This document shows positions 1 through 5,260 of a stretch of DNA of 6,549 bases, piece after piece. The DNA is from Halobacteriales archaeon QH_10_67_13 (GTDB lineage Archaea > Halobacteriota > Halobacteria > Halobacteriales > Haloarculaceae): the NCBI GenBank assembly GCA_003021335.1, contig PXQL01000014.1, positions 1 through 6,549 on the forward strand, written 5' to 3'. The position numbers and the translations under genes were made by a program. The first letter of the stretch is position 1. Every line of letters begins with the position of its first letter. The notes beneath the pieces were generated by a model. The model was not told the DNA's origin. It worked only from the letters and a program-made list of their open reading frames with translations, and searched no databases.

Positions 1-1693
1 GCACGTTCGCGGTCGTAATCCCGCCGTAGGAGAAGCCGGTCACGAGGCTCCGATCGGGATCGACCCAGCCGCGGTCCGCGAGCGCCTGCAGCCCGGCGAC
101 CACGTCGTCGGCTTCGAGATCGCCGCGAGTGCCCTTCAGCGACTCGGCGAACGCTCGGCCGTAAGAGGTCGAACCCCGGTAGTTCGGCCGGTAGATCACG
201 TAACCCCGGCTGGTCCAGTAAGCGTGGCTGAACCGAAACTCCGGCGCGTCATACGACATCGGGCCGCCGTGGATCGCTGCGATGGCCGGCCGGGGCTCAT
301 CGTCGGGGTCGAACTCCGGCGGGAGGTAGACGATCGCCTCGATCCGTTCGCCGTCGTCGTTCTCATAGCTCACCCGGCGACACTCCATCTCGCATCCCGC
401 GAGCAGCTCGTCGTTCAGCGCGGTCAGCCGGGTCGGCGCGGCGTCCGCATCGAGTTCCGCCCCGTCGGCTGCGAAGACGTTCCGCCCCGCGCTCGGCTCG
501 GAGAGGATCGTCCCGATCCGGCCGCCGCCGGCATCGACGGCGAGGAGCGTGCGATCTCGTCCCTGAGCCTCGAAGGTCCGAGCCGGGGCGTCCCGGTCGG
601 GGGCGGCCTGGATTAGCCGTGTCAGGCCCTCGTCGCCGATCGGCGCGAGCACCGTCTCCCGGTCGAGCCAGGTCGGCGTCCCCGCGAGCGCGATCGTCCG
701 GTCGAGCGACGCGGTGACCGACCAGTGTTCGCCCGCTGCCGGCTCGGCGACTCGCAGCTCCGAGGGTTTGTACCAGTTCTCGGGGTCGCCGGCCACGAAG
801 GCCACGCGCTCGCCGTCCGGCCCCCACGCGTAGCCGCTGGTTCGGTACTGCGAGTCGGTCACCCTCCGCAGGTCCGACCCATCGGGTGCGATCGTGTACA
901 GGTCAGACACCCCCGAGTCGTCGGGGCGGTCGGTGCGGGTGCTGGCGAAGGCGATCCGATCGCCGGGACCCCAGGCGGGCTGGAGGCCAATCAGTGGCTC
1001 GCGGGCGCCCTGGCCGTAGGCCTCGTCCAAGCGGTGGGACTGGCCGGTCGCGACGTCGACGACGAACAGGTAGGTCGTGACGTCGTCGAGCCAGCCGGCG
1101 CCGTCGGCCTTGTGCTGGAGCCGCTCGATCTCGATCGGACCGCCGGCCCTGCGCTCTTCGAGAGTCTCGGACTGCTCTTCAGTAGGATCGCGAGCGGCGA
1201 CGACGATCCGCTCGCCGGCCGGACCCCAGTCGAACTCCCGGACGCCTTCCTCGCGGTCGGTGATCTGCACCGCGTCGCCGCCCCGCTCAATGTCAAACAT
1301 CCACACCTGTGGCTTGGGCTCTCCGTCGTCGGTCTCGTCTCCGCCGCCGTCCGCCGACGTGCCGTCCTCGTCAGATGCCTCGGACTCCTCGGCCTCGTCG
1401 GTATCGTCTCCGGTCCGGCCGACGCGCCGGTCCACGTCCCGATTGCGGGCTCCAATGAATCCGAGTTGGGAGCCGTCCGGTGACCAGGCCGGTTGAGAGG
1501 CGTCGGAGGCTCGGGTCAACCGATGTGGCGGGCGAGAGCCGTCGGCCGGTACCACGAACACCGACGAGCGCCGCTCGTCATTTTCGGGATCAAACTCGTC
1601 GACCACGACCGCGATCCGCTCGCCGTCCGGCGAGACTGCGAGCTCCGTGGGCGTCGAGAGATCGTAAAACGCCTCGGACTCCAGTGGATCCAT
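1..1693 (-). CDS. S9-family serine peptidase (prolyl oligopeptidase / acylaminoacyl peptidase type), 3' end outside window
   Basis: The frame gives 564 uninterrupted codons and leaves the window still open. The N-terminal part looks like a beta-propeller of PD40 repeats, with blades such as AVSPDGERIAVV (19-30), PAWSPDGSQLGF (68-79), FDWGPAGERIVV (154-165), PAWGPGDRIAFA (239-250) and YAWGPDGERVAF (288-299). The alpha/beta hydrolase part begins near residue 440, with an oxyanion-type HGGP at 475-478 and the nucleophile motif GFSYGG at 553-558 (Ser555). The catalytic Asp and His should lie beyond position 1. Family members cleave short peptides or remove N-terminal residues, usually in the cytoplasm, and no signal peptide is seen. 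Residues 94-126 are an acidic, Gly/Ser-rich insert between propeller blades. The ATG at 1693 is chosen because a TATA-like box lies 23-30 nt upstream. The exact specificity cannot be read from the sequence. Confidence 0.93.
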   Translation of the reverse strand, partial: MDPLESEAFYDLSTPTELAVSPDGERIAVVVDEFDPENDERRSSVFVVPADGSRPPHRLTRASDASQPAWSPDGSQLGFIGARNRDVDRRVGRTGDDTDEAEESEASDEDGTSADGGGDETDDGEPKPQVWMFDIERGGDAVQITDREEGVREFDWGPAGERIVVAARDPTEEQSETLEERRAGGPIEIERLQHKADGAGWLDDVTTYLFVVDVATGQSHRLDEAYGQGAREPLIGLQPAWGPGDRIAFASTRTDRPDDSGVSDLYTIAPDGSDLRRVTDSQYRTSGYAWGPDGERVAFVAGDPENWYKPSELRVAEPAAGEHWSVTASLDRTIALAGTPTWLDRETVLAPIGDEGLTRLIQAAPDRDAPARTFEAQGRDRTLLAVDAGGGRIGTILSEPSAGRNVFAADGAELDADAAPTRLTALNDELLAGCEMECRRVSYENDDGERIEAIVYLPPEFDPDDEPRPAIAAIHGGPMSYDAPEFRFSHAYWTSRGYVIYRPNYRGSTSYGRAFAESLKGTRGDLEADDVVAGLQALADRGWVDPDRSLVTGFSYGGITTANV

Positions 1694-1715
1694 ACCCGCT
1701 CAATTAACAGGACGC

Positions 1716-1723
1716 ACAAATAC
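1716..1723 (-). promoter_or_regulatory. TATA-like box for the S9 peptidase gene
   Basis: On the minus strand GTATTTGT lies 23-30 nt before the ATG at 1693. This spacing matches other boxes in the window and implies a leaderless or nearly leaderless mRNA. A more AT-rich TTAATT (about 1702-1707) is too close to the start to serve. Confidence 0.5.
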
Positions 1724-1785
1724 ACTCCGGTAGCAGAAACCCGCGGCGATCGCGCAGGACGGGGTTAGCTGCCACTCGAGTCGTG

Positions 1786-1811
1786 ACCGACCGGAATCCG
1801 GGACGGTCGGT
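1786..1811. repeat. 7-bp inverted repeat between divergent genes
   Basis: ACCGACC (1786-1792) is matched by GGTCGGT (1805-1811), with a 12-nt spacer that itself overlaps a CCGG/CCGG pair. It sits upstream of both the S9 peptidase gene and the small membrane-protein gene, so it could be an operator. GC-rich DNA gives such repeats by chance, so this is a weak call. Confidence 0.3.
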
Positions 1812-1871
1812 GCTCGGAACTGACGCCGGCCGGTACCCATCAGTTTTTCACGACTTGAATCGACGCACCCG

Positions 1872-1879
1872 TATTAATA
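1872..1879 (+). promoter_or_regulatory. TATA box for the 60-residue membrane protein gene
   Basis: TATTAATA, inside the palindrome GTATTAATAC (1871-1880), ends 21 nt before the ATG at 1901. It is the clearest AT-rich island in this intergenic region and fits a leaderless transcript. Confidence 0.65.
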
Positions 1880-1900
1880 CCGTCGCCGGCTCACGCTCTC

Positions 1901-2083
1901 ATGGGAGAGGACGGCGGCTCGGAGAACGGGGAGTCCGGTACCGAAGGCCCGACAGGGGGCAGCGACGCGGTCGTGGGGATGCTGAGAGACGGCGACGAGA
2001 GCGTCTATCGCCCGTGGGCAGAGATATCGCTGTTGCTGCTGGTCGGCGGCGGACTGTTGCTCGTCGGCATAACCGCGGAGTAA
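1901..2083 (+). CDS. Small single-span membrane protein, function unknown
   Basis: This 60-residue protein is not assigned to a named family. Residues 1-25 are Gly/Glu/Ser-rich and acidic, consistent with a disordered haloarchaeal N-terminus. Residues 26-40 are a short charged segment (VGMLRDGDESVYRPW). Residues 41-57 form one hydrophobic helix (ISLLLLVGGGLLLVGIT), and the protein ends two residues later. The predicted form is a tail-anchored protein with its soluble part on one side of the membrane. The ATG is supported by a strong TATA box 22-29 nt upstream. The stop codon is one base from the stop of the convergent MFS remnant, leaving no room for a separate terminator. Gene existence rests on promoter spacing and sensible composition; the function is unknown. 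Confidence 0.65.
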   Translation: MGEDGGSENGESGTEGPTGGSDAVVGMLRDGDESVYRPWAEISLLLLVGGGLLLVGITAE

Positions 2084-2084
2084 A

Positions 2085-2258
2085 CTACCCCGGGCCGTGT
2101 TTGCGGGCGAGCAGACCGAGCAGGGTGACCGCGCCGGTCACGGCGAAGGCGCCGCTCACGTAGGTCGGCAACAGCGTGATCAGCGTGGCGAAGCCAACCC
2201 CCTCGGCAAAGCGGGTGAGATACAGCGCCCAGAGCTGTGAGTCAGTGGCGTCCGACAC
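2085..2258 (-). pseudogene. MFS transporter remnant: first helix joined to end of last helix
   Basis: The 57-codon frame starts SDATDSQLWALYLTRFAEG and continues GFATLITLLPTY. This is the typical opening of haloarchaeal MFS transporters, covering transmembrane helix 1, whose family length is about 400 residues. Directly after it come SGAFAVTGAVTLLGLLA and RKHGPG before the stop, which resembles the last helix and cytoplasmic tail of the same family. About 340 residues of body appear to be missing without loss of frame, so this is best read as a large internal deletion. The GTG at 2258 is preferred because MFS proteins begin with a short Ser-Asp rich stretch; another GTG lies at 2276. Only a weak promoter-like ACTTTC precedes it. 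It could instead be a real two-helix protein, but I judge a decayed gene more likely. Confidence 0.6.
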
Positions 2259-2352
2259 ACGCCGGTTCCGGCACACCGCCGGAAAGTGCGTTACGGTACC
2301 GATCGCCAGAGGGCGTCGACCCGCCCGGAGTCTGCCCGCTCGTCGGGAGGGA

Positions 2353-2381
2353 TCGGAATATCATATCTGCGACGATTCCGA
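2353..2381. repeat. 7-bp inverted repeat around an AT-rich core
   Basis: TCGGAAT (2353-2359) is matched by ATTCCGA (2375-2381) around a 15-nt spacer containing ATATCATATC, an unusually AT-rich spot. It lies downstream of the zinc-finger gene and upstream of the MFS remnant, both on the minus strand. It could be a terminator hairpin for the former, or an operator and promoter of the former intact MFS gene. Confidence 0.35.
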
Positions 2382-2424
2382 CGGGGCAGACGTGTCGGCG
2401 GGCGCGACCGGCCGCAGCGAGGCC

Positions 2425-2631
2425 CTACTCGGGGGACCACGCGCAGGCGTCGCCGGCCGTCAGGTCGTTCTCGTCGATGTGAGCCGACAGGCAGGCGTAA
2501 TTACAGAAGTACGTCGGCGACCCGCAGTCGTCGGTGCAGTCCCGAACGCAGATCGGATCGTGATCGAAGATGCGGGCGCCGCAGTACGCGCAGGCCTCGT
2601 CTTCGTCGGGGGTCTCGGCGGTCGCCGACAT
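2425..2631 (-). CDS. Small Cys-rich zinc-binding protein, TRASH-like treble clef
   Basis: The protein has 68 residues. It has the pattern CAYCG (Cys14, Cys17) followed by YFCNYACLSAH (Cys43, Cys47, His51), which resembles the CxxC...(Y/F)CxxxC spacing of TRASH/MYM-type treble-clef zinc fingers. Four further cysteines (28, 32, 36, 63) and His24 could hold a second metal. The first 13 residues are acidic and probably disordered. Proteins of this shape act as small metal-binding or protein-binding modules, and no partner is visible here. The ATG at 2631 is chosen over a longer upstream frame, because the extra residues are Arg/Pro/Ser-rich and unlike a haloarchaeal protein. No convincing TATA box lies at the usual distance. 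The metal is inferred from the cysteine spacing only. Confidence 0.8.
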   Translation of the reverse strand: MSATAETPDEDEACAYCGARIFDHDPICVRDCTDDCGSPTYFCNYACLSAHIDENDLTAGDACAWSPE

Positions 2632-2860
2632 GTGTGTGCTCACGCGGTTGAGCGGGGAATCGCTTTCGCTGACTCCCCGGACCGACCGGCGGGCTGGGAA
2701 CGCGCCACAGGGACGGTACGGAGTCACACGAGAGACCGGAACCCAGGAAGCTGTTCGGGCGCGGCAGGACGGCGGTGAGGGCGGTCGCGGCGGCGCGCGG
2801 CTGCCCTGCTGTGACAGTCGGCGTCTTTTGGATCCGGACGTACGGGTAACACCCAAAGCG

Positions 2861-2868
2861 GTTTTTAC
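2861..2868 (+). promoter_or_regulatory. TATA-like box for the PhzF-family gene
   Basis: GTTTTTAC ends 23 nt before the ATG at 2892, in otherwise GC-rich DNA, and is preceded by a purine-rich AAAGCG that may serve as BRE. This suggests a leaderless transcript. Confidence 0.6.
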
Positions 2869-2891
2869 GCCGCGGCCGGCCGTTCACTGCG

Positions 2892-3851
2892 ATGACGACG
2901 CCAGAACTGCACCTCGTCGACGTGTTCACCAGCGACCGGTACGCCGGCAACCAGCTCGCGGTCGTCGAGAGCTACGGCGCGGTCTCGGCGGCTGACATGC
3001 AGGCGTTCGCTGCCGAGATCGGCTTCTCCGAGACGACCTACGTCGAGTCCGACGCGTCGCCGTACCGGGTGCGGATCTTCACCCCGGAGGCGGAGATTCC
3101 CTTCGCCGGGCACCCGACGCTGGGGACGGCACACGTCATCCGCGAGCACGTCGTCGACGGGAGCCCCGAAGAGGTGGTGCTCGATCTCGATGTCGGGGAA
3201 GTGCCCGTTGAAGCGCAGGACGGAGAAACGGGCGGAACGCAGCTGTGGATGACACAGCAGTCACCGACCTTCGGGGCCGAACTCCCGCCCGACGAGCTGG
3301 CCGAGGTCCTGTCGGTCCCGCGCAGGGCGATCGACGACCGGTGGCCGGTACAGGTGGTTTCGACCGGGCTGGCGACGATCGTCGTGCCCCTGGTCGACCG
3401 CGAGGCGCTAACCGCGATCGAGCTCAACCGCAAGGCCTACGACCGGGTCACCGGCGACCGGAAGGCAAAGAACGTGCTCGCGGTCTGTCCGGATCCACGC
3501 GACGAGGCGAACGACCTCGCGGTGCGGGTGTTCGCGCCCTTCTACGGGGTACCCGAGGATCCGGCCACCGGCTCCTCGAACGGCTGTCTGGCCGCGTACC
3601 TCGCTCGCCACCGGTACTTCGGCGACCCAACCGTGGCTGTCCGTGTGGAACAGGGCCACGAAATCGGGCGGCCATCGCTGCTCGGGCTGCGGGCGACCGA
3701 CCGGGGCGAAGAGGTCCACGTCGAGGTCGAAGCCGGGGTCGACCCGCAGTCGTCTGCTCACTCACTCCCTGGCCTAACTCCGTCTGTTCGTCGCTTCTCA
3801 GTGCGCGGGACCGGATTTGAACCGGCGGACCCCTCCGGGACAGCGTCCTAA
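2892..3851 (+). CDS. PhzF-family epimerase/isomerase with an aberrant C-terminal tail
   Basis: The frame encodes 319 residues. PhzF family marks are in order: GNQLAV (19-24), the catalytic-type Glu in GFSETTYV (Glu47), RIFTPEAEIPFAGHPTLG (61-78), and DPATGSSNG (223-231) with EQGHEIGRPS (253-262) in the second half of the diaminopimelate-epimerase-like fold. Family enzymes catalyse acid/base isomerisation of small metabolites. No phenazine genes are nearby, so the substrate is unknown. The family core should end near residue 280-290. Beyond about residue 286 the codons turn T/A-ending and the frame enters the tRNA-Leu gene on the other strand, giving the GFEPAD string typical of translated antisense tRNA. 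Its TAA is the complement of anticodon-loop bases. The last 31 or so residues are probably a read-through after loss of the original stop, or the 3' end was replaced. Confidence 0.93.
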   Translation: MTTPELHLVDVFTSDRYAGNQLAVVESYGAVSAADMQAFAAEIGFSETTYVESDASPYRVRIFTPEAEIPFAGHPTLGTAHVIREHVVDGSPEEVVLDLDVGEVPVEAQDGETGGTQLWMTQQSPTFGAELPPDELAEVLSVPRRAIDDRWPVQVVSTGLATIVVPLVDREALTAIELNRKAYDRVTGDRKAKNVLAVCPDPRDEANDLAVRVFAPFYGVPEDPATGSSNGCLAAYLARHRYFGDPTVAVRVEQGHEIGRPSLLGLRATDRGEEVHVEVEAGVDPQSSAHSLPGLTPSVRRFSVRGTGFEPADPSGTAS

Positions 3852-3885
3852 GCGCTGCGCCTTTTCCTGGCTTGGCTACCCGCGC
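3802..3885 (-). tRNA. tRNA-Leu, anticodon UAG
   Basis: The minus strand folds as a class II tRNA. The acceptor GCGCGGG (from 3885) pairs with CCCGCGC (ending at 3803), with A73 at 3802. The D arm is GCC/GGC, and the anticodon stem CAGCG/CGCTG encloses the loop CTTAGGA (anticodon TAG). A 14-nt variable region follows with a CCC/GGG stem, then a T arm with loop TTCAAAT. The long variable region and the anticodon both indicate leucine, reading CUA and related CUN codons. No intron is present. CCA is not encoded, because CTG follows A73. The 3' half overlaps the end of the PhzF frame on the opposite strand. Confidence 0.97.
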
Positions 3886-3909
3886 GCACATTCAGTTTCG
3901 AACCGTCGG

Positions 3910-3916
3910 AAAAGAA
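3910..3916 (-). promoter_or_regulatory. Possible TATA-like box for tRNA-Leu
   Basis: TTCTTTT on the minus strand lies 25-31 nt upstream of the mature tRNA 5' end. It is pyrimidine-rich rather than a good TATA box, but is the only AT-rich candidate at the right distance. Confidence 0.3.
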
Positions 3917-4018
3917 CGCTTTGTTCTCGGGGGCAGCGCGGGGTCCCGAATACGGACAGCATCGTACGGACACGGACGCTCCCGGGGAGAGTGCGTTCCT
4001 CGGCAGAATACCCGGCGA

Positions 4019-4159
4019 TCAGTCGTCGTCAGGAGCGCTCGCGGCGCCGGAGGACTTCCTCCGCGGGATCGAGCGCTCGGTCCGTAACCCGCGGCCGAGC
4101 CACCAGACGAACGATCACAGAGCGACTAGACAGACGACCGCGAAGGACGCCCCAGTCAT
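4019..4159 (-). pseudogene. Possible small membrane protein interrupted by one TGA
   Basis: From the ATG at 4159 the frame reads MTGASFAVVCLVAL, meets TGA at codon 15 (4115-4117), then continues SFVWWLGRGLRTERSIP and ends DDD at a TGA (4019-4021). With the inner stop read as any residue, the product would be 46 residues. It would have one continuous membrane helix, a basic stretch just after it and an acidic end, a plausible small haloarchaeal membrane protein. Twenty-eight of the 31 codons after the stop end in G or C, fitting former coding DNA. A TGG-to-TGA change would explain the break. There is no clear promoter, and I recognise no family. It may be chance in GC-rich sequence. Confidence 0.3.
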
Positions 4160-4250
4160 GGATCACCGAGGAGCGGAGCGCCGTCACCCCGCTGGCGACC
4201 ACGCCGTTGCCGAACTCCGGGGTTGTGCCGGAGTCAGACGGCCACTGGGA

Positions 4251-4257
4251 TTATATT
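4251..4257 (+). promoter_or_regulatory. TATA box for the TFB-like gene
   Basis: TTATATT ends 22 nt before the GTG at 4280. It is a good archaeal TATA box and decides the start: longer frames would place it inside the coding region. Confidence 0.7.
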
Positions 4258-4279
4258 CACCGTCCGCGTAGAGAGACGC

Positions 4280-4588
4280 GTGCACCGCGCCCGCGACGAG
4301 CTGGAACACGAGGAGTGGCTCGACGTTCTCGAGTCCGCCGGGGAGTCCCTCGACCTCGACTCGGAGACGCGATCGCAGGCCCGAGAGGTCTTTCTATCGG
4401 CGGTTCCGGACGCCCAGCGGTCGAAACGCGCAGCCGTCGCGGCTGCGCTGTACGTCGCCGGGATCCTGACCGGCAACCGTCGCTCACAGGAGACGGTCGC
4501 AGATGCGGTCGGCGTGGCCCGGCTGACCGTTCAAAACCGGTGGCGAGACCAGATGGCCGCCGCTGGCTTCGAGCCCCCGGAGTGGTAG
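4280..4588 (+). CDS. Short TFB-like protein with a single cyclin repeat
   Basis: The 102-residue protein starts at GTG (VHRARDELEHEEW), set by a TATA box 23-29 nt upstream. It resembles one cyclin-like repeat of archaeal transcription factor B. The helical core runs from about residue 10 to 95, with the Ala-rich segment RSKRAAVAAALYVAGILTG (47-65). It ends with the helix-turn-helix-like RSQETVADAVGVARLTVQNR (68-87), which parallels the DNA-contacting end of a TFB repeat. Full TFB has a zinc ribbon, B-finger and two repeats in about 320 residues; all but one repeat is absent. Such a protein cannot recruit RNA polymerase like TFB, so it may bind DNA or modulate TBP/TFB complexes. That role is inference. 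It is convergent with coaD, with a hairpin between them. Similar stand-alone proteins seem common in haloarchaea, so this is probably not a truncated TFB. Confidence 0.82.
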   Translation: MHRARDELEHEEWLDVLESAGESLDLDSETRSQAREVFLSAVPDAQRSKRAAVAAALYVAGILTGNRRSQETVADAVGVARLTVQNRWRDQMAAAGFEPPEW

Positions 4589-4613
4589 TCAAGCGATCGA
4601 CGAGCGAACGCTG

Positions 4614-4631
4614 AGCTCCCGAGCGGGAGCT
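4614..4631. terminator. Hairpin between convergent TFB-like gene and coaD
   Basis: AGCTCCC (4614-4620) pairs with GGGAGCT (4625-4631) across a GAGC loop. The right arm overlaps the TAG stop of coaD (4630-4632), and the left arm is about 25 nt past the TFB-like stop. A perfect stem between convergent genes suggests a shared 3'-end structure. There is no T-run, so termination itself is uncertain. Confidence 0.45.
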
Positions 4632-5118
4632 ACTCGCGGACTCGCCGACCGCTCCGTTCGGGGGTGAGCCGGCCGTGTTCGTCGATCTCGCCCCGAATGA
4701 TCCGGGTGGAGCTGATCGGGTCGCCGTCCTCGGCGAGCACGTGATCGACGACCTCGATTTCCAGCGGCTCGCGGCCGTGCTGGCTGCGCAGGTCGTTGAT
4801 CCGCCGGCCGCCGGCCTCGGTTTCGGGAGAGACCACGAGCACGTCGAAGTCCGCGCGGGTGGCGATCCCGGTCGGCTCCTCGAGCCGACGGATCTCGTAT
4901 GCGCGGCCGTGCTCCTCGGCGTATTCGGCCAGCTCCGAGTCGAGCGCCCTAAATCGGCTGTCGTAGGGACGGATCGGACGGTCCTCCTCGCGGGTTTGTG
5001 GAGCGAGCCCGTCGCTTGTCAGCCCCACGGTCACGTCACCCAACTGGAAGGCGCGGTCGAACAGCGCGCGGTGACCGTCGTGTACGGGATCAAAGGTCCC
5101 GCCCAACGCAACCTCCAT
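4630..5118 (-). CDS. coaD: Phosphopantetheine adenylyltransferase
   Basis: The 162-residue cytoplasmic enzyme transfers AMP from ATP to 4'-phosphopantetheine, giving dephospho-CoA and pyrophosphate, the next-to-last step of coenzyme A synthesis. The nucleotidyltransferase signature is GGTFDPVHDGH (6-16), with the HxGH motif at 13-16. The second nucleotide-binding motif is ISSTRI (135-140). VVSPET (95-100) is a typical segment of the archaeal/eukaryotic-type PPAT. The length fits the archaeal family, and the protein looks complete. The ATG at 5118 sits at the natural beta-strand start (MEVALGGTFD) and is supported by a TATA-like box 23-30 nt upstream. No other CoA-pathway gene is in view. Confidence 0.95.
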   Translation of the reverse strand: MEVALGGTFDPVHDGHRALFDRAFQLGDVTVGLTSDGLAPQTREEDRPIRPYDSRFRALDSELAEYAEEHGRAYEIRRLEEPTGIATRADFDVLVVSPETEAGGRRINDLRSQHGREPLEIEVVDHVLAEDGDPISSTRIIRGEIDEHGRLTPERSGRRVRE

Positions 5119-5140
5119 GGCCAGGACAGGGCAGCCCCGG

Positions 5141-5148
5141 ATTTATGT
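5141..5148 (-). promoter_or_regulatory. TATA-like box for coaD
   Basis: On the minus strand ACATAAAT lies 23-30 nt before the coaD ATG at 5118, the same spacing as at the other genes here, implying a leaderless transcript. Confidence 0.6.
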
Positions 5149-5196
5149 TTGCTGGTGCAGTCCGTTCGAGGTGGCCGAGACCGCGGCGTTGACTCG

Positions 5197-5205
5197 ATAT
5201 AAATT
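5197..5205. promoter_or_regulatory. Strong TATA-like sequence with no assigned gene
   Basis: ATATAAATT is TATA-like on both strands. On the plus strand the predicted start would be near 5228, with no start codon there and transcription antisense to the 3' end of the regulator gene. On the minus strand transcription would give coaD a second, leadered start near 5174. It may also be the AT-rich end region of the regulator transcript. Confidence 0.35.
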
Positions 5206-5260
5206 ACGCGACAGATAGAGTGCAGACAGAATCCGAGACCGGGACGACCGCCGACGAGCG

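Larger units (their letters stand above)
3886..4279. other. 394-nt stretch without a clear gene
   Basis: This lies between the tRNA-Leu 5' end and the TFB-like gene. It holds the putative tRNA promoter (about 3910), a broken small membrane ORF on the minus strand (4019-4159) and the TATA box of the TFB-like gene (4251-4257). Several frames stay open because of high GC, including a 57-codon minus-strand frame (4029-4202) and a plus-strand frame (3921-4271). None has a promoter at the usual spacing or a recognisable family signature. Confidence 0.6.

Noticed and set aside
725..1483. Long plus-strand open frame opposite the S9 peptidase
   Set aside because: The minus-strand frame has clear propeller blades, HGGP and GFSYGG motifs; the plus frame has no family signature and is a GC-driven shadow.
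2176..2778. Plus-strand 200-codon open frame
   Set aside because: It overlaps the zinc-finger gene and MFS remnant on the other strand, is Arg-rich, and has no promoter or recognisable domain.
2632..2856. N-terminal extension of the zinc-finger protein
   Set aside because: The extra 75 residues are rich in Arg, Pro and Ser and not acidic; the ATG at 2631 begins a typical haloarchaeal sequence.
4029..4202. Minus-strand 57-codon frame ending DPAEEVLRRRERS, faintly like the start of a SHOCT motif
   Set aside because: The frame stops before the rest of that motif, has no promoter, and third-position GC falls in its second half.
4223..4279. TTG-initiated extension of the TFB-like protein
   Set aside because: The TATA box at 4251-4257 lies within the extension, and the GTG at 4280 has ideal leaderless spacing.
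3817..4614. Plus-strand 265-codon open frame across tRNA-Leu and the TFB-like gene
   Set aside because: It crosses a tRNA gene and a better-supported coding region in another frame, and its composition is almost all Arg, Pro and Ser.
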